From assembly GCA_018398815.1 (NCBI GenBank), contig CM031595.1, forward strand, positions 46,907,304 through 46,971,303: a stretch of 64,000 nt of DNA, written 5' to 3'. Below are positions 47,775-57,690 of this stretch, in pieces. Origin of the DNA: Conus ventricosus. Taxonomy: Eukaryota; Mollusca; Gastropoda; Neogastropoda; Conidae. The translations under genes were made by a program, and so were the position numbers. The stretch's first letter is position 1; every line of letters starts with the position of its first letter. The notes under the pieces were generated by a model. The model had not been told where the DNA came from, searched no databases, and saw only the letters and a list, made by a program, of their open reading frames with translations.

Positions 47775-48195
47775 AATTCAACCAAACAGCAGGCCTTATT
47801 TCTCGGTTCTAAGTCAAGGAATGATGAAGGCTAATCAACAAAACCCGCTACCCACTTCTTTGGATTCTAGCCCCCTTCAATCTGGGGCACACGTATTTTA
47901 CCAACTCATACTGACAGTTCACATCAGACTAGTATTGCTGTCACAAATCAGAAAAGTATAGGACAAACATTAAAAAAAAAATCGAAAACATCTGAGCCAA
48001 ATTACTGTATTCTTAAAGAAAAGTCTGACTCTTCAAGTTCGTTCAAAAACCAATCTGGAAATTTTGATCTTGAAAAGATTTTAATGTATCTTGAAAATCT
48101 CTCAGTGAAAATTTCTGACCACCCTAACAAAAATTTTCTGATGTCAATTATTGAATTGAAAACAATTCTGTCCAATGCCTGTCTGAACTCAAAAT
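47775..48195 (+). pseudogene. Non-LTR retrotransposon ORF1 (gag-like) C-terminal part
   Basis: From about 47880 one plus-strand frame reads a basic stretch (SIGQTLKKKSKTSEPN), then FDLEKILMYLENLSVKISDH and ELKTILSNACLNSK, ending at TGA near 48195. That is typical of the C-terminal end of a LINE ORF1 just ahead of the endonuclease ORF. Upstream the frame is broken. Confidence 0.5.
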
Positions 48196-50445
48196 GAAAG
48201 TACAAAGAGAAGTTTTGTCAAATATAATCCGTTTTTGGTGCTCTCTATTGTTGATATTCTCAGTTATAGTCCATTTCCTTACGAATAACATGATGTGTAT
48301 GAGGCCTGAACAAGTCAGCCCTACTGGTATTTGCTCGTTTCTGCAATGGAACTGTAGAAGTAAGTGCAATTTTGTATATTTGGAAAAGCTTTTGCAGAAG
48401 CGCTCTTTTGACGTAGTTGTGCTTCAGTCATTGAATTGCCACAAAAATGACTTACCCAGGTTTAAACGGATTCTTCTACCAACCTGTTATAGATGAGGTA
48501 AAAGTCAACGTTAAAACAAAAGTTGCTACATATGTAGCTTGCAATCTTATGTATCAACTGTGCAAAACACCATGTTCTTCAATAGAAAAACTTTTATATT
48601 CTTGCTGTATAGAAATTAAGGTTAGTGGTAAATACTTCAACATTTTGAAATGTTATTATCCAGATGGAGTGTCTAAAGGTGAAGCTGACTGGATAATGGA
48701 TTTAGACTGCTCTAGACAATGGGTTATTCTTGGCTATTTTAATTTCCACGGCGCATTATGGTCCGAAAATGCCAATAATATTGTTAACAACAACGAATAC
48801 CTTGCCAGTACAATAATCAACGCCAATTTAACCATTTTAAACGACGGATCTATAACAAGAATTGCTGATCGATCAGATCAAAGTTGCTCATCGATAGACT
48901 TGTCTTTAGTTTCCCCAGACGTAAACCCTTTGTGTACTTGACATGTTCATCAAATACCGTTAGGCAGTGATCATCTCCCTGTTGAAATCCAACTTCTAGT
49001 GAGCCCTGAAAAAAACAGTATAAAATTCTGGATGCACTAAATATAATGAAGATAAGGCTAATTGGGCGCTTTTCAATCAAATGTTGACAGCAGGTTCGTC
49101 TTTTCTAAATTTCAATCAAAATACAGTGTTAGAGGAAGGTTTGGAAAAATTGTTATTTTGAATTAAGAAAACTTATACTTAAGGCTGCAGATTCTGCAAT
49201 CCCAAAAGTCAAATTAAATCATCCAAAGAAAAGCATCAAACCCATGGTGGAATATTGCGTGTGAAGTCGCCGTGGGTGCAAAACTTTGGCCCTTCAAAAG
49301 CTGGATGATAAGCCGTCATACACAGCTAAAAGTAGAGTGAAACAGTTGCACGCTGAATGCAAAAAGCTAACCCCAATAGTAACAAAGTTGTTGCTTTTGC
49401 AAAGCAGCAATATTACAAAAACTTAGTCATCAACTGTTCCAAACACCCAAACGATAGCGCTTTACTTTGGAAAAAATAAGAAAATCTAAAGGTTCTTTTC
49501 ATCTCCAGATCCGTCTTGATCGAAAACGATAAAATCTATAAAACAAACGAGGAGAAAGTTGAATTATATGCTGACACTTTCGCAGCAATGAGTCAGACTG
49601 AGCATCTGCCGAAAGAAGAGCAAGAAACGAAGAAGGACTATTGAAAACGAAGGGAGAAACCATTGAACCACATGACAATGACAACACGTTATATATTAAT
49701 AAAAAATCTAACAATGGAGGAGCTTCCGTATTCACTTCGCCGTCTAAAATCAGGTAAAATGTAACAGGATCTGATCCATTTCTTATAACATGATAAAGCT
49801 TTTTCCCACAATGCTTTTTGAAAAAAATATTAGAGTTCTTCCAATTATGCTGGAATTCTGTAAAGCTGTCAATTGGATAAAAGCAACAGTTATACCTATC
49901 CATAAACAAGGAAAATCAAAAGAAAATCTTCCAATTTTCGACCCATTTCGTTGACTCCTCACATTGGAAAACGTTTTGAGAGGATAATGAAATTCAGATT
50001 AGAATATTTCCTTGAACAGAATGGGATTTTGCCAATATTTCAAGCTGGTTTCAGAAAAGGAAGAGGTGTCACTGATTATGTTAGTCTTTAGCTTCACACG
50101 TCAAAAAAGCCCTTTGGCTAAGCGACACTCCACTTCAGCCCCGTTTTTTGACATTCATAGAGCGTACGATTCCGTTTTTGCATTTTAAATTATTGTCAAG
50201 GCTCATGAAATTGGGATTAAAGGTCGTTTCCACATGTTTTTACAATCATTTTTATCTGGGAGAACGCTACAAGTGAAACTAAATGGTGTGCTGTCAAGTA
50301 CAAGATTGTTAACATGGGTGTCCTCAAAGAAGTGTAATTCCTCCAATCCTCTTCCCATTGATGCTTTATGATCTTAACCCGGTTAACACGAAAGGGACAA
50401 CTTCAGCTGCTTACGTAGATGATTATTGCATAATGGAAAAAAATA
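48196..50445 (+). pseudogene. Non-LTR retrotransposon ORF2 (endonuclease and reverse transcriptase), decayed
   Basis: Endonuclease motifs appear across two frames: LQWNCRS and VVVLQ near 48350-48430, ILGYFNFHGALWS near 48730-48765 and SSIDLSLVSPD near 48890-48925. The usual GDFN is GYFN, which removes a catalytic Asp. RT motifs follow over several frames: FRPIS...TPHIGKRFERI near 49940-49985, QAGFRKGRGVTDYV near 50040-50085, FFDIHRAYDSV near 50141-50175 and AYVDDYCIM at 50405-50436 (the catalytic YVDD). The sequence stops where the DIRS copy begins. Many frame breaks make it dead. It may be the same family as the RNase H fragment at 21776, but they do not overlap. Confidence 0.75.
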
Positions 50446-51711
50446 GTATAGTATTTTGACGCCAAAATGGGAGTTTTTATTATACCCCCTGTTTGGCTAG
50501 TATACTTACCATGTCAGACCATAGCATTCAACGGCAGTTAGTCAGCTCTGCCAGGCCGAATTTTTGTGGCTAATGCAGTGATAAGACAGTCACGTGACGC
50601 CCACCTACTTCCGCCATAGGAAGAAAGCCGGTGGCCGCTTCCTGTTCCTCATTCAGCGAGGCCTGCGCGCAAGGTAACCCGAGAACCTTGGCGCTAGAGG
50701 GGAAGGTAGGGGGGCATTAGGTCTGACATGGTATGTATACTAGCCACACAGGGAGTATAATAAAAACTCCCCATTTTGGCGTCATATACTGTACCATTTC
50801 AGACCATAGCAGAATTGAAAGGAATCGGAGGAGGGCCGAGTGCCCTAGTGGTTCTTGGGGTTAACCGATATAGCTGCATTAGCCACCACAAAGGAGATCC
50901 CTTTAGAACCATCAGCCCTGGTCATGCGGATATCCCTTAAATAACAGTTAATAAAGGGATTTCCGAACACCAGTAGGCTGCCTCCAGTAGATGGCGCAAG
51001 GGGACAGAGTGCTGGAATGCTGCGGAAGTGGCCGGCGCTTTGACCTCATGGGCCCAGGGAGATAGGACGGGGAGATCCTTGTACGCCTAGGCGTAGGCAA
51101 ATCTCAACGTCTTGGAAAGCCACCTAGAGATAGTGCCAGCCGAGATGTCTTCCTTATTACTATCGTTGATAGAAATAAGGAGACGTCTCTAGGAGGAGCG
51201 CCTGGGGCGCGAGCGTTCCCAGTAGTGTCTCAGACCCTAGAAGGGCACAGGTCCATGTCTCCCCCGCTCTCCCTTCCTCCTAGGATATCCGCCAGTGAGC
51301 GGATGATGTGGGAGGGCGAGGCAGTGCCCGGTTCCTGACTCTTAGCTAAGAATTTGGGAAGAAACGTTAGACAGAGCGTCCTGTGGAAGGCAATGTCTCA
51401 TGGGGTCCCGCTGAGGCATGAATCTCGCTTCGCTTCTGGCGAAGCCAGGGCGAGGAGAAATGTGGTCTTCAGCGAGAGAAGGTCAAAGGGAAGGATGGCG
51501 AAAGGCTCGAAAGGGGGTTTTCTGAGAGCGTCCAGGACAATAAGGAGGTCCCAAAGGAGGATGCGCCAAGGGGACTGGGACTCACGCAGAGCCACCCCCC
51601 TAGAGAACTCTCTGAGAAGGAAGTCATTCTCAAAGGAGGGTCCGCCGAGTTGGCGAATAGTGGTGCAGATAGCCGACCTGTAGCCCGTATGGAGCTAGCA
51701 GAGAGCTAGCC
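50446..51711 (-). mobile_element. DIRS-type retrotransposon, copy 2 (3' part only)
   Basis: It shares with copy 1 the terminal zone (inverted arms 50446-50519 and 50721-50791, reaching further out than in copy 1 to include GACGCCAAAATGGG). It also shares the recombinase C-terminal region without the nested insertion. Homology ends at GGAGCTAGCAGAGAG (51711). The recombinase box reads HEVK in place of His-x-x-Arg. The left end abuts the YVDD region of the LINE, so it inserted into, or was joined to, that element. Confidence 0.75.
51398..51700 (-). pseudogene. DIRS recombinase fragment, copy 2
   Basis: The minus strand reads LLALASPEAKRDSCLSG at the place where copy 1 has ASARRRGEIHAL, so the first catalytic Arg region is frameshifted here. 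It is flanked upstream by the shared LLIVLDALRKPPFEP stretch. Confidence 0.6.
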
Positions 51712-52077
51712 ACGCCAGTGACCCAGACAACACATTGTGGTTTGCGGGCGTTTATAGCCGCGCCAGTGACCTAGACGAAACACGAAAATGGGAAGGGTCA
51801 CTATAGGGCAGAGAAGAGGGCCAAGTTAAGACTTTCCAAACCACACAAACAAGCACAAAACCACCGCAGGCATATTCCAACTTTACACTTTTTGGATTAA
51901 TATATATACTGTACAAACTGAAAGCTTTCATAATTTTATGGTGTTTATGCATAATTGGGGGTGTTATTAAAATTGTTTTTTATTCAAGCAGAATAGTTTT
52001 AAAGGTTAAACAACAACTGTGCTTAAAAGTACTTTTTAGTAGCTACTTTGTACAATATTTATATTAAAACTTTAGCA
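51712..52077 (+). other. Junction between DIRS copy 2 and the virus-like block
   Basis: It contains a short internal repeat (CGCCAGTGACC(C/T)AGACPA-like word at about 51713 and 51755), then AT-rich DNA leading to the penton-like ORF. The edge of the virus-like element is not identified. Confidence 0.4.
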
Positions 52078-52536
52078 ATGAGTAACTTCAACATTACCCT
52101 CAAACTTAACAATGCAAATCTAAAAACAATGTTAACATTCAAACCTGAAGAAGAAGTAGTACATTACCTTTTTGATGTAGAGCTAGCTAAAATGTTAGGC
52201 TTTGCAGCTGACAATCATAGATTTAGAGTTACACCAAACAAAACTACTTATGAGGGAGAAAATCCGCTCGATCTTGCATTACATTCATTACTCTATGTTC
52301 ATTTGGACGAGCTGAGCACTGATGAAAACTTATATGATGGAAGGTCCTCAACTGTTTTAAGAGCTCTTCCATCAGGGAAAGCTGCATATTGCGATTATGA
52401 AATTATACAATTCCCTAATTTACAGTTTAAAAGATTAGTTTGTGGAAGGGTCGGATCATTTAATATAAAGATCGCAGACAAAACAGGGAAAGTCGTAAAA
52501 TGTGATAACCTGCACATTGTTTTGGAAATAAAATAA
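52078..52536 (+). CDS. Penton-like minor capsid protein of a Polinton/adintovirus-like element (endogenous)
   Basis: About 152 residues, intact, starting at the ATG in AGCAATGAGTAAC rather than the in-frame ATG 30 bases upstream. The motif LAKMLGF near the N-terminal third, and the C-terminal pattern FKRLVCGRVGSFNIKIADKT then HIVLEIK, match the layout I associate with Polinton penton proteins (single jelly roll at capsid vertices). The assignment is from pattern memory and needs a profile search. It is an old genomic copy of a virus-like element. It lies just upstream of two more plus-strand ORFs, with short intergenic gaps as in a compact virus genome. Confidence 0.5.
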   Translation: MSNFNITLKLNNANLKTMLTFKPEEEVVHYLFDVELAKMLGFAADNHRFRVTPNKTTYEGENPLDLALHSLLYVHLDELSTDENLYDGRSSTVLRALPSGKAAYCDYEIIQFPNLQFKRLVCGRVGSFNIKIADKTGKVVKCDNLHIVLEIK

Positions 52537-52555
52537 TAAGTTGTACTAAAAAATA

Positions 52556-52942
52556 ATGTCGCGGGGGCCAGAAGAACCGGGAGTTACATTAGCACCTGTA
52601 AGGTGTATAACTTTAGAATTAAAAGACCTTGCAGACGTTGCGGACTTTGAACAGAACGGCGAGATAGGCGCTTTGTATGGTTTTGAGTACACTAAAGATG
52701 GTGATTATAAACGCAAAGAGGTTGGCGACAGCAAAAAGTTTCCTAAACTAGAACAACTGCGCAATCTAGAAGCAAATAATGTTGGCCAGTATGAATATAA
52801 AATAGTTCGAAAACCTGACCTCAAATGGCACTTGGAACCATATTTAGAATGGGACATAAAATTTGAATTCATAAGCCCATTTACATTTCTTAACCATCAA
52901 AAAAATTTCAGAAAAGCATTCAACTCAGGCCTTTGCATATAA
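52556..52942 (+). CDS. Unknown ORF A in the virus-like block
   Basis: 129 codons with a stop at 52940-52942, starting 19 bases after the penton-like stop. The protein is acidic and soluble-looking, with no signal peptide or membrane segment (YGFEYTKDGDYKRKEVG, PYLEWDIKFEFISPF). I do not recognise it. It overlaps ORF B by 10 bases in another frame. The two may be one gene split by a frame change, since the reading is protein-like on both sides. Confidence 0.45.
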   Translation: MSRGPEEPGVTLAPVRCITLELKDLADVADFEQNGEIGALYGFEYTKDGDYKRKEVGDSKKFPKLEQLRNLEANNVGQYEYKIVRKPDLKWHLEPYLEWDIKFEFISPFTFLNHQKNFRKAFNSGLCI

Positions 52943-53313
52943 GTCTTATGCCAGAGGACAATAGTCGGAAAGAAATTGAAATAACGCCGTATGGGAAAAA
53001 AACAGTACATCCTCCACAGAAGGAAACGGTTTTAAAGGAAGCTTCTACAAAATTACAGTTCATTCCGCAAATGAAATTAGGAGACACGTTCACAATGATA
53101 TTTGAAATTTCTGTCTTAAAAGATAAGGAGAGGGATGGGGTTGTGGGCGTTAGTGACGTCCTTTTTAAAGGAATTCTAATTAGCTTGCAAAACTTAGACG
53201 TTGACAGTCTTAAAGTTACTGTCGTCATTCTTCACAATGGTGAGGATATTAAGGTCATAACAACAAGCAAAAAAATCAATATTAGTCTAAATAGAAACAT
53301 CTTACAGCACTGA
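52933..53313 (+). CDS. Unknown ORF B in the virus-like block
   Basis: 126 codons. A hydrophilic protein with alternating beta-like stretches (LGDTFTMIFEISVLKDKE, LKVTVVILHNGEDIKV). The sequence before the ATG is open in the same frame back into ORF A, so this may be the second half of that gene. No function is recognised. Confidence 0.4.
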   Translation: MHISLMPEDNSRKEIEITPYGKKTVHPPQKETVLKEASTKLQFIPQMKLGDTFTMIFEISVLKDKERDGVVGVSDVLFKGILISLQNLDVDSLKVTVVILHNGEDIKVITTSKKINISLNRNILQH

Positions 53314-53411
53314 ATTGGATTAATCTTACACATTTAGACCTTATAGGATTTTATTATACTGAACAAGTTTTGGCAGAGAGCATGATAAAAACAATAACTG
53401 GATTAGATTAA

Positions 53412-53985
53412 ATTCTGTTATAAAACTATGGAGCAGTTAAACTTTATGCCAAAGAGCCTCATTGTTCATTGATTTGTGGGCAGACTGGATGTGGAAAAAC
53501 AATATTTGTCCTAGACCTATTACAAACAGTTTATCGCTATAATTTTGATCATATTGTGATTTTCTGCCCAACACTTAAATGGAACAAAGCATATCATGAT
53601 AGAAGGTTTATATGGACAGATGATGGAATATATTTAGTTGATCCTAGCAATAAACTAAGTGAGTGTTTAAAACAGTTTTATAGACTGTTTGAAGGAACGC
53701 AGACACTATTTATTATAGATGATGTTCAGCAGAAAGAGACATAGTTAAAAAAGAAACACTTTATCAAAACTAGCTTTCAGCGGAAGACATGCTGGGATAA
53801 GTGTGTGGATTTTATGTCAAAAATATAATTCAGTTTTAAAAGACTTTAGAGAACAGTTAAAGACTGTAGTTTTATTTCACATGAAAGACAGAGACTCATT
53901 TGATGAATGTTTGCGTGAAAATGATGTTATTGAAAATGATCAGGAAAAACACAGGATTAAGCAAAAACTAAATCTAAAAGTTTAG
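53412..53985 (+). pseudogene. Packaging ATPase of a Polinton/adintovirus-like element, frame broken
   Basis: Two frame pieces (53469-53744 and 53803-53985). The first has a Walker A motif CGQTGCGKT and a Walker B-like TLFIIDDV. The second carries the conserved tail with Lys-Asp-Arg-Asp-Ser (KDRDSFDECLREND). This fits the FtsK/HerA-type (A32-like) genome-packaging ATPase of Polintons and related viruses. The frames do not connect across about 53744-53800, and no good ATG opens the first piece, so it is probably inactive. Integrase, polymerase B, protease and the major capsid gene are not visible in the window. Confidence 0.65.
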
Positions 53986-54038
53986 TAAATTAGTATTAAA
54001 AAACAGATAACCCAACACAGTATGTATGTTTGTAGGGT

Positions 54039-54124
54039 AGAGAACAGAAAAACACGATTCTGGAGTCGCCCGGTCGAAACTGGTTGAGACCGGGTGAGCC
54101 AGAATCGGTGTATTTCTGTTCTCT
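54039..54124. repeat. 37-bp inverted repeat forming a long hairpin
   Basis: The arms 54039-54075 and 54088-54124 pair almost throughout (AGAGAACAGAAA against TTTCTGTTCTCT, GATTCTGG against CCAGAATC, CCCGGTC against GACCGGG), with a 12-base loop. The hairpin lies 54 bases after the ATPase stop. It could be a terminal or processing structure of the virus-like element, or an unrelated foldback. Confidence 0.85.
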
Positions 54125-54432
54125 CATGATCAGAATTCAGAGTAGTGTGAGTGTGTGTGTTGGAGGGGGTGGGGGTAAGGGGATGGGGAACAAGACAACA
54201 GATCATCATGACACATCAGCGGTACGCTTCAGTGGCCCCCAGTGGAACTGAACAGCATTACCTGTTCGTTTTGAGGAGCGTAGGTCTTACGGCTGAACGT
54301 TGTTCTTCCGTCAGCTGAGATCCACCGCTGCTAGGTCCGTGTCTCTGACGGATCTTTCTGTTGTCAGTCAGTTGAGAGGCAGACCATGTACACCTGTCGA
54401 CAATGGTGTTGGGGCAGTAAAGATCGAGTGAT
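54125..54432 (+). other. No gene recognised; short TG/GGGT tract
   Basis: GTGTGAGTGTGTGTGTTGGA and a G-rich stretch, then unremarkable sequence. It ends in the TSD ATCGAGTGAT (54423-54432). Confidence 0.6.
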
Positions 54433-54840
54433 TCTTCTTCTTCTGTGTACGCAGGCTGATACTCCTGCGGACACCCCTGTATAAGGAGTGGAGTTTTGTG
54501 TGTATGACCGTTTTTTTAAATCCCACCATTAAGGTAGCCATACTCCAACTTCGGGAAGGTGCATGCTATGTGTAACGTGTCATCTATACCAACGGCCAAA
54601 CTGGCCTTCTCTTCCGAAAGTTGGTGATGGGATTTTACGTGTGTGCAAGATGTTATGCGTGCATTCACACACGGAATCTCGGTTTATAGTCTCATTCGAA
54701 AGACTGTATGGAAAATGGAGTCAGAACCAATGTTAACTCCGAGGGAAAAATCCCCCTGTACTGAAACGGCCCGGCGGAGATTCGAACCCGCAAACCCAAG
54801 ATTACGAGTCCGGCGCTCTACCACGGAGCTATTCCGCCCC
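54433..54840 (-). mobile_element. tRNA-derived SINE with perfect 10-bp target duplication
   Basis: Reading the minus strand from 54840, a tRNA-like head carries an A box (TAGCTCCGTGGTAGAGCG) and a B box (GGTTCGAATCT), the internal RNA polymerase III promoter. The anticodon-position triplet CGT gives a threonyl-like look, with imperfect stems. A body of about 330 bases follows and ends in AGAAGAAGAAGA. ATCGAGTGAT flanks it exactly at 54423-54432 and 54841-54850. SINEs move with LINE proteins, so this is a fairly recent insertion. A relic of the same family is at 1620-1780. Confidence 0.85.
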
Positions 54841-54850
54841 ATCGAGTGAT

Positions 54851-55407
54851 ATTTAAACCCTCTTCTGCGTCTCCTCTCGCCCCATTCCCTCCCTCCTCTC
54901 CTTCAGCATTCCGTCACCACAAACTTTTTTTCTTTATTCTTTTTTATTTAAAGGACTTTGGTGAATCCTTTGACCGAGCAGGCCCAATAAAAAGTTATAC
55001 GATCTGCCTGCGTGTGCCTGTCCCGAGAACTGATAACGATCTTTCATCCATTTGGCTAGGGTCCAATACCACTTTGTGCATGTCGGAAGCTCGATATCCC
55101 AACGACTTCGAAGAGTTCGATCACAGGAAACGTGTGTAAGTCGTCATCACATGTTGTGGAGTGTGTGTGTTGATGTGTGTGTGTGGTTGGTGTATGTGTG
55201 TGTGTGTGTGTGTGTGCTGTGCGTGCGTGCGTGTGTGGTGTGTGTGTGTGTGTTGGGTGGTGTGTGTGTGGTGTGTGTGTGTGTGTTCCCCCCCCCCCCC
55301 CTCCTCTCCCTCCCTCCCCTTTGTCTCCGTCTGTCTGGCTGCCTGGCTGCTCTGTCTTGTCCTCTGTCTGTCTTCTGTCTGCTTGTCTGTCGGTCCTGTC
55401 TGTCCCC

Positions 55408-55438
<31 letters not shown>

Positions 55439-56042
55439 CATGTCTGTCTGTGTGTGCCCTGTGAGCGCGCGCACGCGTGGAATGCTTGTTGAGTGCGTGC
55501 TGTGTATGTGTGTGCAATGTGTGCGGCGCGTGCGTGTGTATGCGCGCGCAAGCGTGGCGAGCGAACTTTGTGTGTGTGTGTGTGTGTGTGTTGTGTGTGT
55601 GTGTAGTTGTGTGTGTGTGTGTGGTGTGTGTGTGTGGTATGCGCGCGCGAAGTGCACCCATGCGACCATGCGAGATACGCGGTCCAAGCGTCATCAAGAA
55701 AGTTTTCAATGCCAGTGTTTCCACGCAAAGTTTTTCGAGATCAATATTTCCCTCAGATAATCCAGTGCCGCAGAAACAACCAGCAGGAAACATTGATAAC
55801 TGACGGGGATTTTGTGTTTTCGTTCCGGGTCCGAGATAAGAAGGGGTGTGTTTTGTATGCGGAGCAACTAGAGGCATCCATGCAAATGGGTAGCACAAAG
55901 GAAAGAAAAGTGAACAAAAAAAATTAAGAAAGGAGTTTCAGAAGAGGGGTTCCCATAAAGGTGAATTAGAGCAGATGCCTGACCTAACCATCTGAGGAGT
56001 TTTATTCAGCGCTGGCCGGTCTTGGGTAACTGCTAACATAAT
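54851..56042 (+). other. Microsatellite-rich spacer, no gene recognised
   Basis: A TG/GT block at 55156-55287 with C14 at 55288-55301 and a TCTG-rich stretch to 55456. A second GT block lies at 55569-55639 with GCGCGC parts. Long open frames in all readings are Cys/Val or His/Thr repeats. Non-repeat parts (54960-55140, 55660-55920) show no recognisable protein. Confidence 0.6.
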
Positions 56043-57674
56043 TGTGACGTCAACGTAAATTATGACGTCACTTAAAAATGAACATAGGTAACTACAGAAC
56101 GAAAATAAAAATATAAGAAAGAGGAAGAGCAAGAATTAAAACGGCCGAGCTTTGGTGTCCAGCCTAATTTATTTGTTAAAATCATAGTTTTCTTCTCCGT
56201 ATAGTTACAATTGAGAGCTGACTTCAAGTCAGTAGTGCTCGATGTTCACTTGTATGTGGGATGCTTTTGATGACGGTACCAGCGAATATGTAGGATCCAG
56301 GATCAGGGATCAGGATCTGGGCGTTGTATCAATTCAACTTCGCCTATTTTTAAAAAAGGGGCCCCCTTTGTTATTTTAACGCCCCTTCTGTATGTAATAT
56401 ATCCTTTTTTTTTTTTCATAACCGTTGGTCCAGTCCATTAGGCTAGCTCAGACTATTATCCATCAAATTCCATACTATATTTTGTTAATAATTCATGTTT
56501 TATCTTATGAGGTTCTGAACCCCTTAATACTGGGTGGCACACGTTTGATGATAGTGTTAGTTTAGTCCAAAAGTTGGTTACTCTATTATAAAAGTAAATT
56601 TTCTTAATTCGTTCTAAAAATTGTTTAAATATCTTATCTTCAACTGTTCCTTGTAACATTCTTCTGCGGAGTACAAAAACAAAGGCGTGCTTTATCCATC
56701 TTCATCAATTTTCAGGAAATGTATTTAGTTATAAAATGTTGTAAAGCCTATGTCGCCGAGAGTGACTTAAAACTCGAAAACTCCCGTAAGAATAATTATG
56801 TGCTCTAAAAGTACCACCGCATGGTGTCGGTGGGCTGAATTTATGATGTGGAACACTGTATAATCAATACACGGAGAATTAATATTTGTTTTAGATCAAC
56901 GGTACTTCGAATCGAAGTTTCTTGTGTTCTATGGACTTTGGTGAAATTGTTTCTCCGGGGATACATATTGATTTGCTGTGCCTTATGAATCTGCGTTCAC
57001 TCTTCTGTTGATACTGTGGCTTTATGAATCTGCGGTTCTTCTTTCTGTGGAGTAAACTGTGCTTTATGAATCTGCGATTCTTCTTCTAACTACGGATCGC
57101 CGGGCTTTGTGAATCTGCGGTCCTTCTCTTATGGATTACTGTGCCTTGTGAATGTAAATCTGCGTCTTCTTTCTGAGTTCTACGGTGATTTATTGTGCTT
57201 GTCTTATGTGCAATCTGTTCTTCTTCTTCATATCGCATGTTGTTTGTAACGGCTTGTGCTATCATGTGGGGACCTGGTTAACATTCTTTGGTCTTCTTTT
57301 AGTGTGTAGACTGTCCATGGTTCTGTGAACCGATGTGTTGAGTGTATCTGTGAGACACTGTGGACGGCGGCCGCGAGATCTGAGATTGGATATCAGATAT
57401 GTAATTTGAATATCTGAGGATTTGAAGTTCCTATGTATATGATATCTTGATCTATATGCTGTGTAGTGACATGTATTAATCTTGTACAAATTCCGATGAA
57501 TGTAATGTTTTTGATGGTCAGCAGCATAATATAAAGAAAAGAAATCTAACTCGTGTTTGCCTGCTTTCCATGTACGTATTGTGTGGGTGTGTGTAGATAA
57601 TTATTAACACCAGCCAAACTTTTGAGAGCGAGAGTCCAGACAACAAAAACACGCACCGCACGCCATCCGTAACA
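56043..57674 (+). mobile_element. 5' LTR of a Ty3/gypsy-like retrotransposon
   Basis: Starts TGTGACGTCA and ends CATCCGTAACA, the TG...CA ends expected for LTRs, and matches 61769-63001. It is about 400 bases longer because of an insertion at about 56296-56713. ATAAT before it and ATACT after the 3' LTR are candidate, imperfect target duplications. Confidence 0.8.
56296..56713 (-). mobile_element. ~418-bp segment present only in the 5' LTR
   Basis: Absent from the 3' LTR at the matching point; AGGA is at both edges. It includes a minus-strand open frame of 67 codons (EDKIFKQFLERIKKIYFYNR and neighbours) with protein-like composition but no recognised family. It could be an insertion in one LTR or, less simply, a deletion from the other. 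Confidence 0.5.
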
Positions 57675-57676
57675 TC

Positions 57677-57690
57677 TGGTGACCCCCGTA
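57677..57690 (+). other. Primer-binding site, tRNA-Trp-like
   Basis: TGGTGACCCCCGTA, two bases after the 5' LTR. It closely resembles the tRNA-Trp-complementary site TGGTGACCCCG known from some retroelements. The extra C may be an indel. Confidence 0.6.

Noticed and set aside
52048..52077. Upstream in-frame ATG for the penton-like gene
   Set aside because: It adds only ten residues ahead of a better-placed ATG; family-like sequence starts at the second Met.
54779..54842. A free-standing tRNA gene
   Set aside because: The stems are imperfect, and the tRNA-like part continues into a SINE body with a tail and target duplication, so it is the SINE head.
55056..55898. 280-codon minus-strand ORF and overlapping Cys/Val-rich plus ORFs
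   Set aside because: They are mostly GT microsatellite and TCTG repeats; the non-repeat ends show no recognisable domain.
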